Under the pieces are notes generated by a model, which did not search any database, was not told the origin of the DNA, and was given only the letters and a program-made list of their open reading frames with translations. This document shows positions 32,331-42,958 of a stretch of DNA of 64,000 nucleotides, in pieces. Each line of letters opens with the position of its first letter. Position 1 is the stretch's first letter. Source of the stretch: Lampris incognitus (Eukaryota > Chordata > Actinopteri > Lampriformes > Lampridae); the NCBI RefSeq assembly GCF_029633865.1, contig NC_079214.1, positions 27,068,224-27,132,223 of the forward strand. The letters are read 5' to 3'. The position numbers and the translations under genes were made by a program.

Positions 32331-33397
32331 CTGTTGTGGTTACACCGCCCCGGGCTGCCTCCCCGGCACGTTCAAGCCACTCCCCCAGCTGGGACGTGCC
32401 GGAAACATCCGAGAGCTCGGCTCGCGCTCTGAGGAGACGAGCGCTGCACTGCACCAGGTGTTTGCCATCATCCATCAGGCACACCTGCGGCAATCAGGCA
32501 GCCCTCTACAAGAAGTCTCCCGGAACACCACTCCGTGCTTCGACGTACTGAACCCTGCGGTAAAGCTCTGACAAGCCCTCCAGCGTTCCTTGCGTTCTGT
32601 TTATTCCCCACTGTCTTATCTTCGTGTGTCTCTCTCTCTCCTCCCAAGACTCTCGCTCCGCAACTTCCGCGTCTCCCTCGTCCCCAGCGACCCTCATGTT
32701 TTTCCCCGGACCTCTCCAGCGATCTCCCCCCGTGTCCCCCTACCTGGATCCCTCCTTTCGGACTCGACTTCCCGGATCTCGGACCTGGACTTCCTCGGAC
32801 AACCCCTCTTGGATCACGGACTGGACTTTCCTGCCAGGTGCACGCACATTATTTCAACGCCTCCTTGTCATTTACATACTGCACCACACATAGGCTAAAA
32901 ACACGCACACATAGTTATACACGGGACACCACACATAGTTTATTCACACATCCCACTAGCAAAACGTTTCTTTGCACCATACATTCCCCTCCCCCAATAA
33001 AACCCCCTTTTTGGATTTTGAAGCCCTCCTGTGTCTGTCTGCCTTGGGTTTCGCCACACGGGTCGGGTTCTGGTGCGCGAGCATAACATAATGAGTTGCA
33101 TTGTTTTGGGAAAAAAATGTCTCACTTACGTTATAGCTTATAAAGCATTAGCATATAATGTGCAATTATACGCAAATGAATATAACTTTCCATTATTTAA
33201 TCACAGCAAAACTAGACACAATATGGTGAGCAAACCAAGCATTTTCTTACAAAGTGATATCGGATTTACTTTCATACATGTTTGACATCAATGATGAAAT
33301 GTATTTTAATCTTATGTACATGACTGTGCATGATGGTTCAATTTACATAGTAAAAGCTTATGAGATATCCACATAAGTGTATTTTATGGAAACCTTT

Positions 33398-33490
33398 CCA
33401 ATCCATCCATCCATTATCCAAACTGCTTATCCTGCTCTAAGGGTCGCGGGAATGCTGGAGCCTATCCCAGCAGTCCATTCAATAATTGTT
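33398..33490 (-). repeat. SINE 3' end fragment (CCATCCATTATCC type)
   Basis: Matches the tail of the SINE at 38453: CCATCCATCCATTATCCAAA, then CTGCTTATCCTGCTC, and GGAGCCTATCCCAGCAG. Only about 90 bp is present. Confidence 0.6.
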
Positions 33491-34470
33491 TGAGTCCTGA
33501 GCACATTACTGGGATGGTTTTATACTTATCAATGGGCTCATGTCTGCCATTGAAGAAACTCCATCAGGAACATCACCACTTTCCCTAAAGTCAGCAATAG
33601 ACTTTCTCAGCTGCTTTGGCAGAGAACAGCTTCAGATTTTATATCTTGACAAGACAACATTCACAACATTTTTCTTAGCAAAAAGTCTTCTAAGTCATTT
33701 TGAGGAAAAGCGCAAAATCCTTGCATTGTAAATACAAGGATTTTGTCCCTTTAACATTAAAAGATGTATTATCAAAAAGCAAAAATATACAGCAAAACAT
33801 AGTCTAAATGACATCATATAAAAATGGAACAAAAGGGAAATACAGCCAACAGAATGAGAACTTTACTGGTCTTACATTTACTGTGATGAAGCTGTTTTAC
33901 TATTCTCCACATCAGTGGCCATGTGTCTTGGGTCCCCCAGACACAATATCTGAAAATGATAACTATGTTTTCTTCTCACAGTAACCAAACGGCCATGTTG
34001 TGTATTGTCTGCATATATTGTGCACACCATAGAGATTAACCCCTTTTTAAATCTATGGTGTACACTGTCTATTCAGCATGTGGCCCCTGGCCATTATTAC
34101 CAAGGACAAAAATGTCATTCAGTTCATACTGCAACTTTTTCCCTCTGAGTCAACATCACTCCCAGGAAGTTCAGGCTGATTGAGCAATGTTTTGTTTTGT
34201 TTCAGTATCTGTGATAAGGGGATCAGGAGTAGTTATCTTGCTTGAGTTGATTCTTTCCAAATAAAAATTCCTATGGACACTGCCAAAGTCTCTCATCTGT
34301 TAGCACATTTTATTGTTGGTTTTTGGTTCCAGTAGTCTTGATCGGGGATAACAACACACCACATAATGGAGTTTGCAACAGATGGTTACTTCAGTGCTAC
34401 ATACGTAGCCAAGAACTTTTATTAAACTTTTGGTACACCATATAGTATTAATGGAAAGTTCTGCAAACAT
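33491..34470. other. No recognisable gene
   Basis: AT-rich sequence. A 64-codon frame at 33540-33731 has no recognised domain. Nothing else is supportable. Confidence 0.4.
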
Positions 34471-34479
34471 GGGCCTTTT

Positions 34480-34790
34480 TATTGCTATTCATTACACTCA
34501 AGAAGAAGAACAACGTCCTGAACAACCTGCCAGAGGAGACCAGGCTTACAAAACCAGTCTCATCTTTCATATCACTGCTTCAAACTCAGCTTTTTTTTAT
34601 TTATTTTTTTATAGATTTTCATCAGTTGATTTTTTTTTTTGCTCTTCTAATACTGCTCTATTGTTTTCCTTTCTTTCAGGTTGTTTGTATTGTACATCCT
34701 GTACTGTTCTATCGTGTTTCTTCTGTTTTGATTTTGTATTTAGGAGGCACTTTGTAACCTTGCTTTTGATAAGAAATAAAGTTTTTCTTT
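34480..34790 (+). mobile_element. L2-type LINE 3' fragment
   Basis: The frame reads LNNLPEETRLTKPVSSFISL and then LLQTQ, matching the last residues of L2/CR1-type ORF2. It is followed by an AT-rich 3' end with GGCACTTTGTAACCTTG and an AATAAAG tail. 5'-truncated. Confidence 0.6.
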
Positions 34791-34910
34791 TTCTTACTCT
34801 TCTTAACATATTCAATGAGAAAGTACATTGATGAGAAGTCATTAAGTAACTTGAATAAAAAATAAAAATAGATAACATACATGAACACCATTACCTCTAC
34901 TCTTTGATCA

Positions 34911-34945
34911 CCCCCCCCCCCCAACACACACACACACACACACAC
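34911..34945. repeat. Poly-C plus (CA)n tract
   Basis: A run of C at 34911-34922 followed by CA repeats to about 34945. Confidence 0.9.
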
Positions 34946-35465
34946 ATCCCACTTTGGCCATGTTTTTAACTCATGTGCAAAGTCATCATTTAAATGTCAT
35001 TTAGATAGAGAATGGACCTATGGACCACTGGTCTTGGCCAATCATAATTCATATATCAACTGTTACAATTGTTTTAATCCTTCAGGTGGCAATATTGATT
35101 GATAAACAATTGTGGGGATAGATGTTGCAATGCCCAGTGTAGGCGCCCAGGACTCCCACGCTTCTTAGCAGACAGCTTATATCAAACACTACAGGACCGA
35201 CTGGGACTGTGTAGGCACATGTTAACCCCAAGCTATCATTTGCCATTTTTAACTCATTAGGCCGGTGCATCAGAAATACAGTCACTGCCCAGATTCAGAC
35301 AATTTTTATTATTATATTATTTATCATATAAGTCTCAATGTGTTGTGTGTTTTCTTCACCAGTAGATGACACCAGAATACAGGAGTGTTTGCAATAAGAC
35401 ATTGAGCTCTTTCATATTATTTGTATATGATGCTATAACATCACTTCGTTAGCAATACCAGGTTT

Positions 35466-35847
35466 CTTTAAATTTATTTCTGATTTTTCCCTCAATTTAG
35501 TGGCCAATCGATCCCCATTTTAATTCAAACACCCATCCTCGTACTGTATGCGTTCGCCAACTGCATGTTTCCGGCCGGTAGTTTCGAAGAAGACGCCTCC
35601 CCACTTTCGTGACAAGGCGACTCCAGGCCGAATCACTGTTTTTTCCGACACACACAGAGACGCATTCGCGTGACGAACACAAGCCGACTCCGCCCCCCTC
35701 CCGCAGACAGCGTTGCCAATGATTGCTGCTTCATCGAGTCTGGGCATAGTCGGATCTGACGAGACCGGGGCGCGAACCCCAGTCCCCAATGGGCAACTGC
35801 ATCAACACAAAGTCGATGCTTAGACCGCTACACCACTTCGGACTACT
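35466..35847 (-). repeat. tRNA-derived SINE, full length with 14-bp TSD
   Basis: GCAATACCAGGTTT is duplicated exactly at 35452-35465 and 35848-35861. The head is on the right: on the minus strand the A box TGGTGTAGCGG matches consensus, and a B-box-like GGTTCGCGCCC follows. The body is 382 bp and its AAATTTATTTCTGATTTTTC tail resembles the tail of the SINE at 9190. Confidence 0.88.
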
Positions 35848-35861
35848 GCAATACCAGGTTT

Positions 35862-37279
35862 ATATCATACATCAATAATGATACCTGGACATTATTGTAC
35901 ATCAATAATGTACAATTTACATCATGTACCATTTACATGATGTACATTGTAGCTCTTATAAATTGTGGAGATTAGTTAAGGGTTCATACCTTTGTAAATA
36001 TGTTCTGCTGTTGAAGCTCATAACTTCTGATGACTTGACATTCTTTTCATTTAGCTCAAACAAAAAAAATGAAAGAAGGCCAATGAGAGATAGACATTGA
36101 GAAATAAATGTACCTCCTGCTGTATTTGTATTGTTTTGTACTATCCTCTTGGGTAGATTACTAAACAGGCCTACCGGGCCCAGGCCCAAGGGCTCAGGGG
36201 GCACCTAAGCCAGAGCCTCTGAATGAAGTATTTCACTGTTATTATCTTTCACTTCACTGTTATTATATTATGTTAACGCATATGTTGTTATCACTTCACT
36301 GTTATTATCTTTGTATTTCTTGTTGCATAGGCAAAGGGCTTAGTCATTCATGTCAATAACAGAGTCCCGAAAGTCCTACTGAAAAACTAAAGGAAACTTC
36401 AGGAGAATGTAGTATGTCTTAGTTAATATGCTGTTGGCATTAATTGTGTGTTTGTGCGCTATAAATCCTGTTGAAATACAGGTGAATTTAGCTATTGTAT
36501 CGTTGGCTGCAAGTCAGTGTACCTGCCCTGCCGGGGGTGGAGGTGGGGGCTTTTACATGTTTGTTTCCAGGGGCCCATTTTCTCACAATCCAACTATGGT
36601 CATCTAACAGAGCAACTCATGATGCAGTATTCTTACCTCTGACACATCAGTCCTGTTAATGTTTGACATACATATACATAGGTGTCAGATATTTTGGCAC
36701 AGTGTGTGTAAACTATGATACCATTTATCAGACATCTGAATAGATAACAGTTTCCTTGGTGAGTATAACACACAATGACCTAACTCACTGGGCTTACTTA
36801 CATTGTATGCGGCTGAATTTGAAATACACTTTAAAAATTCATTTTGTATCCCTAGTTCTGCAAAATGTCAGTCAGACAGTTAAAGAAACTTTATGTAAAC
36901 CAAACAAAAGTTGTGACAATTATAAGATCACAACCTCCACCCCCATTCCCAGTCATTTAGCTGTCTGTCATGTGGAAGAGTCAACAGATGGCACCTATTT
37001 ATATCTTTACTATCAACCCAGTAGTGAGCTGCATAAGGGTTTACTGGGACACTTTTAATATTTTATTGAAAGGCAAAGATCTCTTAAAAGTTTTTTTTTC
37101 TTTTCAAAAGATGCATCACAAAGTTCAGACTTTGACTTGGAAGACCAATTTTCATCTTCTTATAAACCGACTCTCGGTCATTTGAGGTCTAATTGTTTTC
37201 AAAGATTTGTTTTGTCTCTGATTTATTTGTTATTCTCTTCTCTGTTATGCAATCTTATCCTTGTTTTGGTAAAAAAAAA
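35862..37279. other. No recognisable gene
   Basis: AT-rich sequence with a repeated TTTCACTTCACTGTTATTAT motif at about 36221-36312 (two to three copies). No coding domain found. Confidence 0.4.
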
Positions 37280-37618
37280 AGTAAATTTAATTATTAACTT
37301 CTCAAATAATGGCTGTTGTGTTTTCAGAACAGTAATACACATAATTAATTATTCTGTTTATCCTCTTTCAATGTTGTATTCTGTAAATTGTGTAAACACA
37401 ACATGCATTGCACGTTGTCCATCTTGGGAGAGAGATCCCTCCTCTCTTGCTCTCCCTGAGGTTTCGTCCAATTTTTTCTCCCTGTTAAAGGTTTTTTTTT
37501 AGGGAGTTGTTCCTTATCCAATGCGAGGGTCTAAGGACAGGACGTTGTGTTGCTGTAAAGCCCGTTGAGACAAATTTGTAATTCGTGATATTGGGCTATA
37601 CAAATAAAATTGACTTGA
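37280..37618 (+). mobile_element. LINE 3' tail (Rex1/Babar-like)
   Basis: Contains GGGAGAGAGATCCCTCCTCT, CTCTCCCTGAGGTTTCGTCC, TAGGGAGTTGTTCCTTATCC, and ends with GATATTGGGCTATACAAATA plus AAATTGACTTGAC. The same tail occurs in reverse at 39981-40192. Rex1/Babar is my best name from memory. No ORF part remains. Confidence 0.6.
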
Positions 37619-38452
37619 CACATAGATTGGACTGTATGTTTTGTGCTGTAGATTTTGTAGCACCTGTCCAACATGCTGACAACTGTTCATGACTCAAGTG
37701 TTTCTTAGAAAGGGAATTCAGTTCAAATGGCAAACTACTTGTTCATCATTAGATCTCTTGGTAATAAGTCCTTTGTCATTAATGATATTGTTTCTAACAA
37801 TCTGGACTTTTTTATGATTACTGCGACATGGCTGTCCCCAGGGGACACTGTTCACCTGGTTGAGGATAGCCCCCCTGATTTTCATATTCCCAGGCCCTCT
37901 GGAAGACGGGGTGGTCTGGCTGTTTTTTTTATATATATATAAATTAGGCCTTAAGTGCCATCCTGTTACTTTTTGGTTATTTTATCTACTTTGAGGTTTT
38001 AAGTTTCTTAATCACTGCCCTCCTCCTTTACTCTGCATCTTAATTAATTGGGCCCCCTAATTCAGTTAGTTTTATTTCTGAGTTTTCTGAGATTCTATCC
38101 ATTGTCATGCCTAAATATGACAAGGTGCTTATTCTTGGTGATTTTAATATTCATATGTGTTGTCCTTTCCATTCTGTCACCTCACATTTTTTTTAAGATC
38201 ATATAGACTCGTTTAACCTCTTTCAATCTGTTAAAGAGACCACTCATTCCAAAGGTCACATCTTAGACCTTGCACTCTCATCTGGTTTCTCTTTCGAGTG
38301 TCTTAATCTGGTGTATATACATGTAACTGACCATAAAGCTGTTGTTTTTAAAGTTCCCCTACAGCTCTCTATTCCTAGTTGTTATCCTTAAACACACTCT
38401 TGCATTCTCAATTCTGGTTCTGCAGTTAAATTCTGTGATGCTTTTAATTCAT

Positions 38453-38992
38453 CCATCCATTCAATTCATTTCATTATCCAAACCGCTTATCCTACACAGG
38501 GTCACAAGATGCTGGAGCCTATCCCAGCAGTCATTGGGCAGCACAAGGGCAGACACCCTGGGCAGGCCACCAGGCTATCACAGGGCTGACACATTCACAC
38601 CTAGGGACAATTTAATATGGCCGATTCACCTGACCTACATGTCTTTGGACTGTGAGAGAAACCGGAGCACTCGGAGGAAACCCACAGACACAGGGAAAAC
38701 ATGCAAACTCCACACAGAGGACAACCCAGGATGACCCCCAAGGTTGGACTACCCTGGGGCTCGAACTGAGGACCCTGTTGCTGTGAGGTGACTGCGCTAA
38801 CCACTGCACCACTGTGCCACCACACAGGTCATATCATTCAATATGCATGTTGTTATAGCTGGTAACAAACGGCCAATTCAGTTGACCTGAGCAGAGATAG
38901 TGAAGGAAATGGAAAAGGCTAGGAGAAAGATGGTGGAGACAATGATGTCAACGGAGAACTGGGGACTCGTCTCTTGAGAAAGGAGCAAAGGA
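38453..38992 (-). mobile_element. tRNA-derived SINE plus 168 bp of extra 5' sequence, 13-bp TSD
   Basis: GCTTTTAATTCAT is duplicated at 38440-38452 and 38993-39005, and the L2 frame resumes afterwards (FCDAFNSS then SFNSTISPLNPDAL). The SINE head on the minus strand is at about 38824: GGTGGCACAGTGGTGCAGTG, A box TGGTGCAGTGG, B box AGTTCGAGCCC. Its 3' tail is a GATG repeat at the left. Between the head and the right TSD lie about 168 bp (38825-38992) that are not part of the usual SINE. Confidence 0.72.
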
Positions 38993-39980
38993 GCTTTTAA
39001 TTCATCATCCTTTAATTCCACTATATCCCCTCTCAATCCAGATGCACTTTTACATTTATTCAATGATCAGTGCCTATCCATCCTTGACCAAATTGCACCG
39101 TTTTGAAACTAGGGAACAAAAAACAAATAACCTCCCCTGGCTGAACGATCACACCCGAGCTCTTAAAAGACATAAAATCTGAATGACAATAGAAGGTCAG
39201 CAAGTCTGAAATAGCACATAACACCCTTAAAAACCAAATGTTAATTTACCAGAAAGCAGTTAAGGATGCGGGATCAGCTTACTTCTCTAAATTGATATCT
39301 AGAAATAACCACAGTCCTAAAGATCTCTTTAGGGTAATGATTCTGTTATTAATGGTCCCTCCACTTCTTTCTTTTTTTTAACCTGATGTTGAGCTGTCTA
39401 AAAAATGTATCACTCATTTTGTAAATAAGGTGGCGAACATCAGGTCCCAAATCCAGACTGACTCTTGCATTCTTTCCATTCCTGATGTTAATTCTGCCTC
39501 TTTTACCCTGTTTCAACCCATTGCAATTTCATTGCTAGAGTACAGTCTCCCATATGAACTGCTCCTCCTGCATCTTAAGACATCATCCCCACTAAGCTGG
39601 TCAAGGAGGTATTTTCCACTGTTAGCCCCATTATTCTGCAAATTCTTAAGAATTATTTGGTTCTTTTCTAGACAGTTTTAAGCATGTCAGTTCCCCCATT
39701 GCTAAAGAAACCTAATTTGGATCCCCTGTCCTTGAGTAACTACAGACCAATCTCTAAGTTGTCTTTTTCATCTAAGATTCTGGAGAACGTAATTTCATCT
39801 CAATTGATATCTTTTATGAATACTAATAGTGTGTTTAACAGTTTCCAGTCTGGTTTAGCACATTCATAGTACCAAGACAGCTCTAGTTAAGGTTACTAAT
39901 GACCGACTGCTGACTACAGATAGAGGTGACTGCTCGATTTTAGTTCTTTTAGACTTGACTGCCGCCTTTGACACAGTCAA

Positions 39981-40192
39981 GTCAAGTCAATTTTATTTGT
40001 ATAGCCCAATATCACAAATTACAAATTTGTCTCAAGGGGCTTTACAGCAACACAAAATCCTGTCCTTACCCTTGCATTGGATAAGGAACAACTCCCTAAA
40101 AAAAACTTTACAGGGAGAAAAAATAGGATGAAACTTCAGGGGGAGCAACAGAGGAGGGCTCTCTCGCCAAGACGGACCCAAGACAGTCAATC
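39981..40192 (-). mobile_element. Rex1/Babar-like LINE tail inserted in L2, 8-bp TSD
   Basis: ACAGTCAA is duplicated at 39973-39980 and 40193-40200, splitting the L2 reverse transcriptase at AAFDTVN. The insertion is the reverse complement of the tail at 37412-37618 (TATAGCCCAATATCACAAAT, AACAACTCCCTAAAA). It is a 212-bp 5'-truncated copy. Confidence 0.78.
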
Positions 40193-41207
40193 ACGGTACC
40201 ATCTTACATCGCTTAGAGACTTGGATGGGCATCAAAGGCTCGGCTCTTAGCTTACTTATACTATTCCAACAGAACTTTTTCTGTTCTGGGTAACTCTGCT
40301 TTCTCAATGGCTCATTTGAGTTGTGTCCCTCAAGGCTCGGCTCTTGGCCCTCTTCTCTAATCTATATACATGTTGCCTCTTGGCCAGGTTATTCAAGGTC
40401 ATGATGTGTTTTACCATTTTTATGCTGACAACACTTAGTTATACATGCCACTAAAACCCACAGATCCTAGCAGCTCAAGGTAATTTCTAAAATTAGGTCA
40501 TTTTCATCAATTGCTGATCTGCAAAAAGTTGTAGATGCTTTCTCTATTCTTGGCTTGATTACTGCAACACACGTTACTTGGATATCAGCCAGGGCTCCCT
40601 CCACCATCTGCAGTTGGTACAAAACACTGCGGATCGAATCATTACCAGGATAAAGAGGCATGATCACATCGATCCCATGCTTGCCTCCATACGGTGGCTC
40701 CCTGTTAGATTTCGAATTGATTTTAAAATTTTATTGGACACTTTTAAGGCCTTAAATGGTCTTGCTCCTAAATACATTTCTGATTTATTGACCTGGTATA
40801 CCCCCTCTCGGCCATTAAGATCCGCAGATGGAGCCCTGCTGGTTATTCCCAGGTCACGAATTGTCATAGCTTTTGCTGTTAGAGTCCCCACACTATGGAA
40901 CGCTCCTCCTATTGAACTCAGAAAAACTCTCTAGCTTCTTTTAAATATCTTCTTAAAACTTTTCTGTTTGTGAAATCTTTTGGAAATGTTTGATATTTGT
41001 TTTTATTTATTTATACTGTTTTTATTCCTTTTAGTCCCCTGTTTTATTCCTATTTATATGGTCTTATTCATTTATTGGTGTTACCTCCTCTTTGCTCATG
41101 TCCTTTGGTCTTATTCTCATTTTTGCCTTGTCTGGTTTTATTTCTTTTGTAAAGCACTTTGTAACATTGTTAAGAAAAGTGCTATAAAATAAAGTTATCA
41201 TTATTAT

Positions 41208-41701
41208 TGTAACCGGTTATTTACTTGCCCGGTGGGGGATTCGATGCGAGGTGTACTGCACTACAAGGCGACATCACTGACCGCTCGGCTAAAGGGTCAA
41301 ACCAGTTGCTTAGGGGCTAACGTGTGTTATTAGTAGTTTACAGTCGTCACCCTCCCCGGAAGCGCGCCCTCGCGCTTTGTTATTCCCGCGCTCCGAAGAG
41401 ACTTCTGAGAATCTGCACACTTCCGGATCCCACCGCTGCCACCAATGTAACCGAGGGTTTGTATATGTCGCCTATACTGTATGAAACTATAGAATAACAA
41501 ATACGGAGGTTCCACTTTCACACGAGGACCACTTTATTTGGATTCTTCCCCCCAACAGAACCCCACAGCAACAACACTGCGTACAGCACTTCCGCTCTCT
41601 CTTCAGCCTTCAAAATAAGAGCTCAAGGCATATACTGTGGCAACAGCTTATAACAGGAACTTAAAATCACTAACAGGCTAAGTCCAGAAAAATAGGTTAC
41701 A
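41208..41701 (-). mobile_element. Miniature LTR element (TRIM-like) with two unlike LTRs
   Basis: Read on the minus strand. The 5' LTR (41701-41446, 256 bp) starts TGTAACC, ends GGTTACA and has an AATAAAG signal. A 103-bp core follows (41445-41343): primer binding site TTGGTGGCAGCGGTGGGAT, a GC-rich hairpin-like stretch, and GGGGAGGG near its end. The 3' LTR (41342-41208, 135 bp) starts TGTAAAC and ends GGTTACA. It carries a tRNA-type A box TAGCCGAGCGG (41291-41281) and a B-like box GCATCGAATCC (41247-41237). The two LTRs share ends but not bodies. The target is an ATT microsatellite, so the TSD is ambiguous. No coding capacity. It belongs to the family seen at 62180-62921. Confidence 0.6.
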
Positions 41702-41740
41702 TTATTATTATTATTGTTACGCAATTTCTATTCTGATACA

Positions 41741-41790
41741 CTGTGGTGACCCCTAACGGGAGCAGCCAAAAGTAATAGTAGTAGTAATAG
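41741..41790 (+). mobile_element. RTE 3' end fragment
   Basis: CTGTGGTGACCCCTAACGGG followed by AGCAGCC and a TAG/TAA trinucleotide tail matches the 3' end of the RTE at 2802-2860. It is a very short 5'-truncated insertion. Confidence 0.7.
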
Positions 41791-42219
41791 ATGCCATTTC
41801 TATTCTGTACTGAAGTACTTATTCATATTTCTGAAATTACTTTCAGTTGATTTGATAGTGTGACTGTAACTATCCAAATCAATACATTTCATAATTGGCA
41901 TCAATATGAAGTTACATACTGATTACTTGTATACTATGCCGATGCCCAATAAATCTGGTATGCTTTTCTTTTGAGGCCTCAATCTGACGGGAAAGATTAT
42001 ACTGTAGTGGTTATGGGGATACATAATTCCCCTTATTGAGCTAGTAGGAACGTTAGTTTACAGCTGCTGTTTCCTCGGTTCGGGTTTACAGTGACACACT
42101 TCCGCTGCGCGGGTTTTTTGTTGTTGTAATGGTGGAAGGACTAAATGGTTCACGTTGTGTAGAAAGAGAAAGTTGTCACGACTCCTGCTTGAGCTCCTCT
42201 ACACTGGTGACCCCGACGT

Positions 42220-42955
42220 TTGTCTCTTGGTAGTTATCAGAGACAATCTTTCGAACGAACATGGTTGACGAAATCAACGCGGTTTCTCTCAAATTGCGAG
42301 TTCTGGGAGTCATCGGCAACGACATGGTTCGCCCAGGCGGAAGCGCAGTTTGCTATCCGCAAAATAACGGATGATGCTACTAAATACTACTACGTGGTAT
42401 CGGCGCTCGGACGTTCGACTGCAACTAGAGTGGTGAGTCTCCTTACAAATCCTCCGGCGGCAGACAAATACAAGGGGCTCAAAGACCACCTCTTGAAGAT
42501 TTTTGAACTTTCCGACGCCGAGAGGGCCCACCGTCTCTTTTCTCTGCAAGGCTTGGGTGACAGCAAGCCATCCGAGCTCATGGAAAATGCTGAATCTGCT
42601 GGGACCGGCGCACACACCTGATTTCCTCTTTGTACAACTATTTCTGCGACAACTGCCTGCTCAGGTGCGGACCGCTTTGGCTAACACCAGCATTACCGAT
42701 TGCCGCAAGCTAGCTGAAGAAGCTGACAAGTTCTTCCTGGCCAGCCAACAGCAGCACTGCACGTCCGCGCTCACCCCTGCCCACCCCCACACGCCACCAC
42801 CTGGTGACTCCATGGTGGTCGCCGCGGCAACCCCCGGTCGGCGACAGGAGCCCGGCCTGTGCTTTTACCATGCAAAGTTCGGGGCCAAGGCGAAAAAGTG
42901 CACCTCCCCGTGCAATTTCAGCTCGTCGGGAAACGCCAAGGCCGGCGCTCACTAG
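42220..42955 (+). pseudogene. gypsy Gag, frameshifted
   Basis: The first frame (42220-42621) has WFAQAEAQFAIRKITDDATK, YYYVVSALG, an ADKYKGLKDHLLKIFELSDA block and ERAHRLFSLQGLGDSKPSEL. A frameshift near 42590 moves to a second frame (to 42955) with FVQLFLRQLPAQVRTALANT, DCRKLAEEADKFF and a cysteine/histidine motif [14 protein letters not shown]. The last motif replaces a classic CCHC knuckle in this gypsy group. The true initiation codon is uncertain. Confidence 0.72.
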
Positions 42956-42958
42956 TGG

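Larger units (their letters stand above)
27830..33088 (+). mobile_element. Ty3/gypsy chromovirus, 5' LTR mostly deleted, TSD TAATG
   Basis: The 3' LTR is 32332-33088 (757 bp), starting TGTTGTGGTTACACCGCC and ending GCATAACA, with AATAAA at 32996-33001 and a purine tract AGGAGGGGG just before it. At the 5' end only the first 48 bases of the LTR remain (27830-27877). They are joined directly to the Gag start, so most of the LTR and the primer binding site are gone. TAATG is duplicated at 27825-27829 and 33089-33093, so the outer ends are original. Gag, protease, reverse transcriptase, RNase H, integrase and a chromodomain follow in order, with several frame breaks. Confidence 0.92.
37716..41207 (+). 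mobile_element. L2-clade LINE, decayed, with two insertions
   Basis: A near full-length but heavily mutated L2-type LINE. Endonuclease: IIRSLGNKSFVINDIVSNNL at 37745, then a VLILGDFNIHMCC block at about 38128, and ILDLALSSGFSF. Reverse transcriptase: LLKKPNLDPLSLSNYRPISK (39698), VLLDLTAAFDTV (about 39945), VPQGSALGP-like (about 40330) and a YADNT site (about 40424) where YADDT is expected. The C-terminus (LHHLQLVQNTADRIITRIKR, then IRWLPVRFRIDFKILL) is at 40596-40934. The tail AGCACTTTGTAACATTG, with AAAGTGCTATAAAATAAAG, ends near 41207. Stops and frameshifts are frequent. It contains insertions at 38453-38992 and 39981-40192. Confidence 0.82.

Noticed and set aside
30130-32571. Overlapping open frames in other phases and on the minus strand across the chromovirus Pol
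   Set aside because: GC-rich coding sequence leaves shadow frames open; only the frame with RT, RNase H and integrase motifs is meaningful.
33540-33731. A 63-residue plus-strand frame in the 33.5-kb gap
   Set aside because: No recognised domain, no splice context, and length expected by chance in AT-rich DNA.
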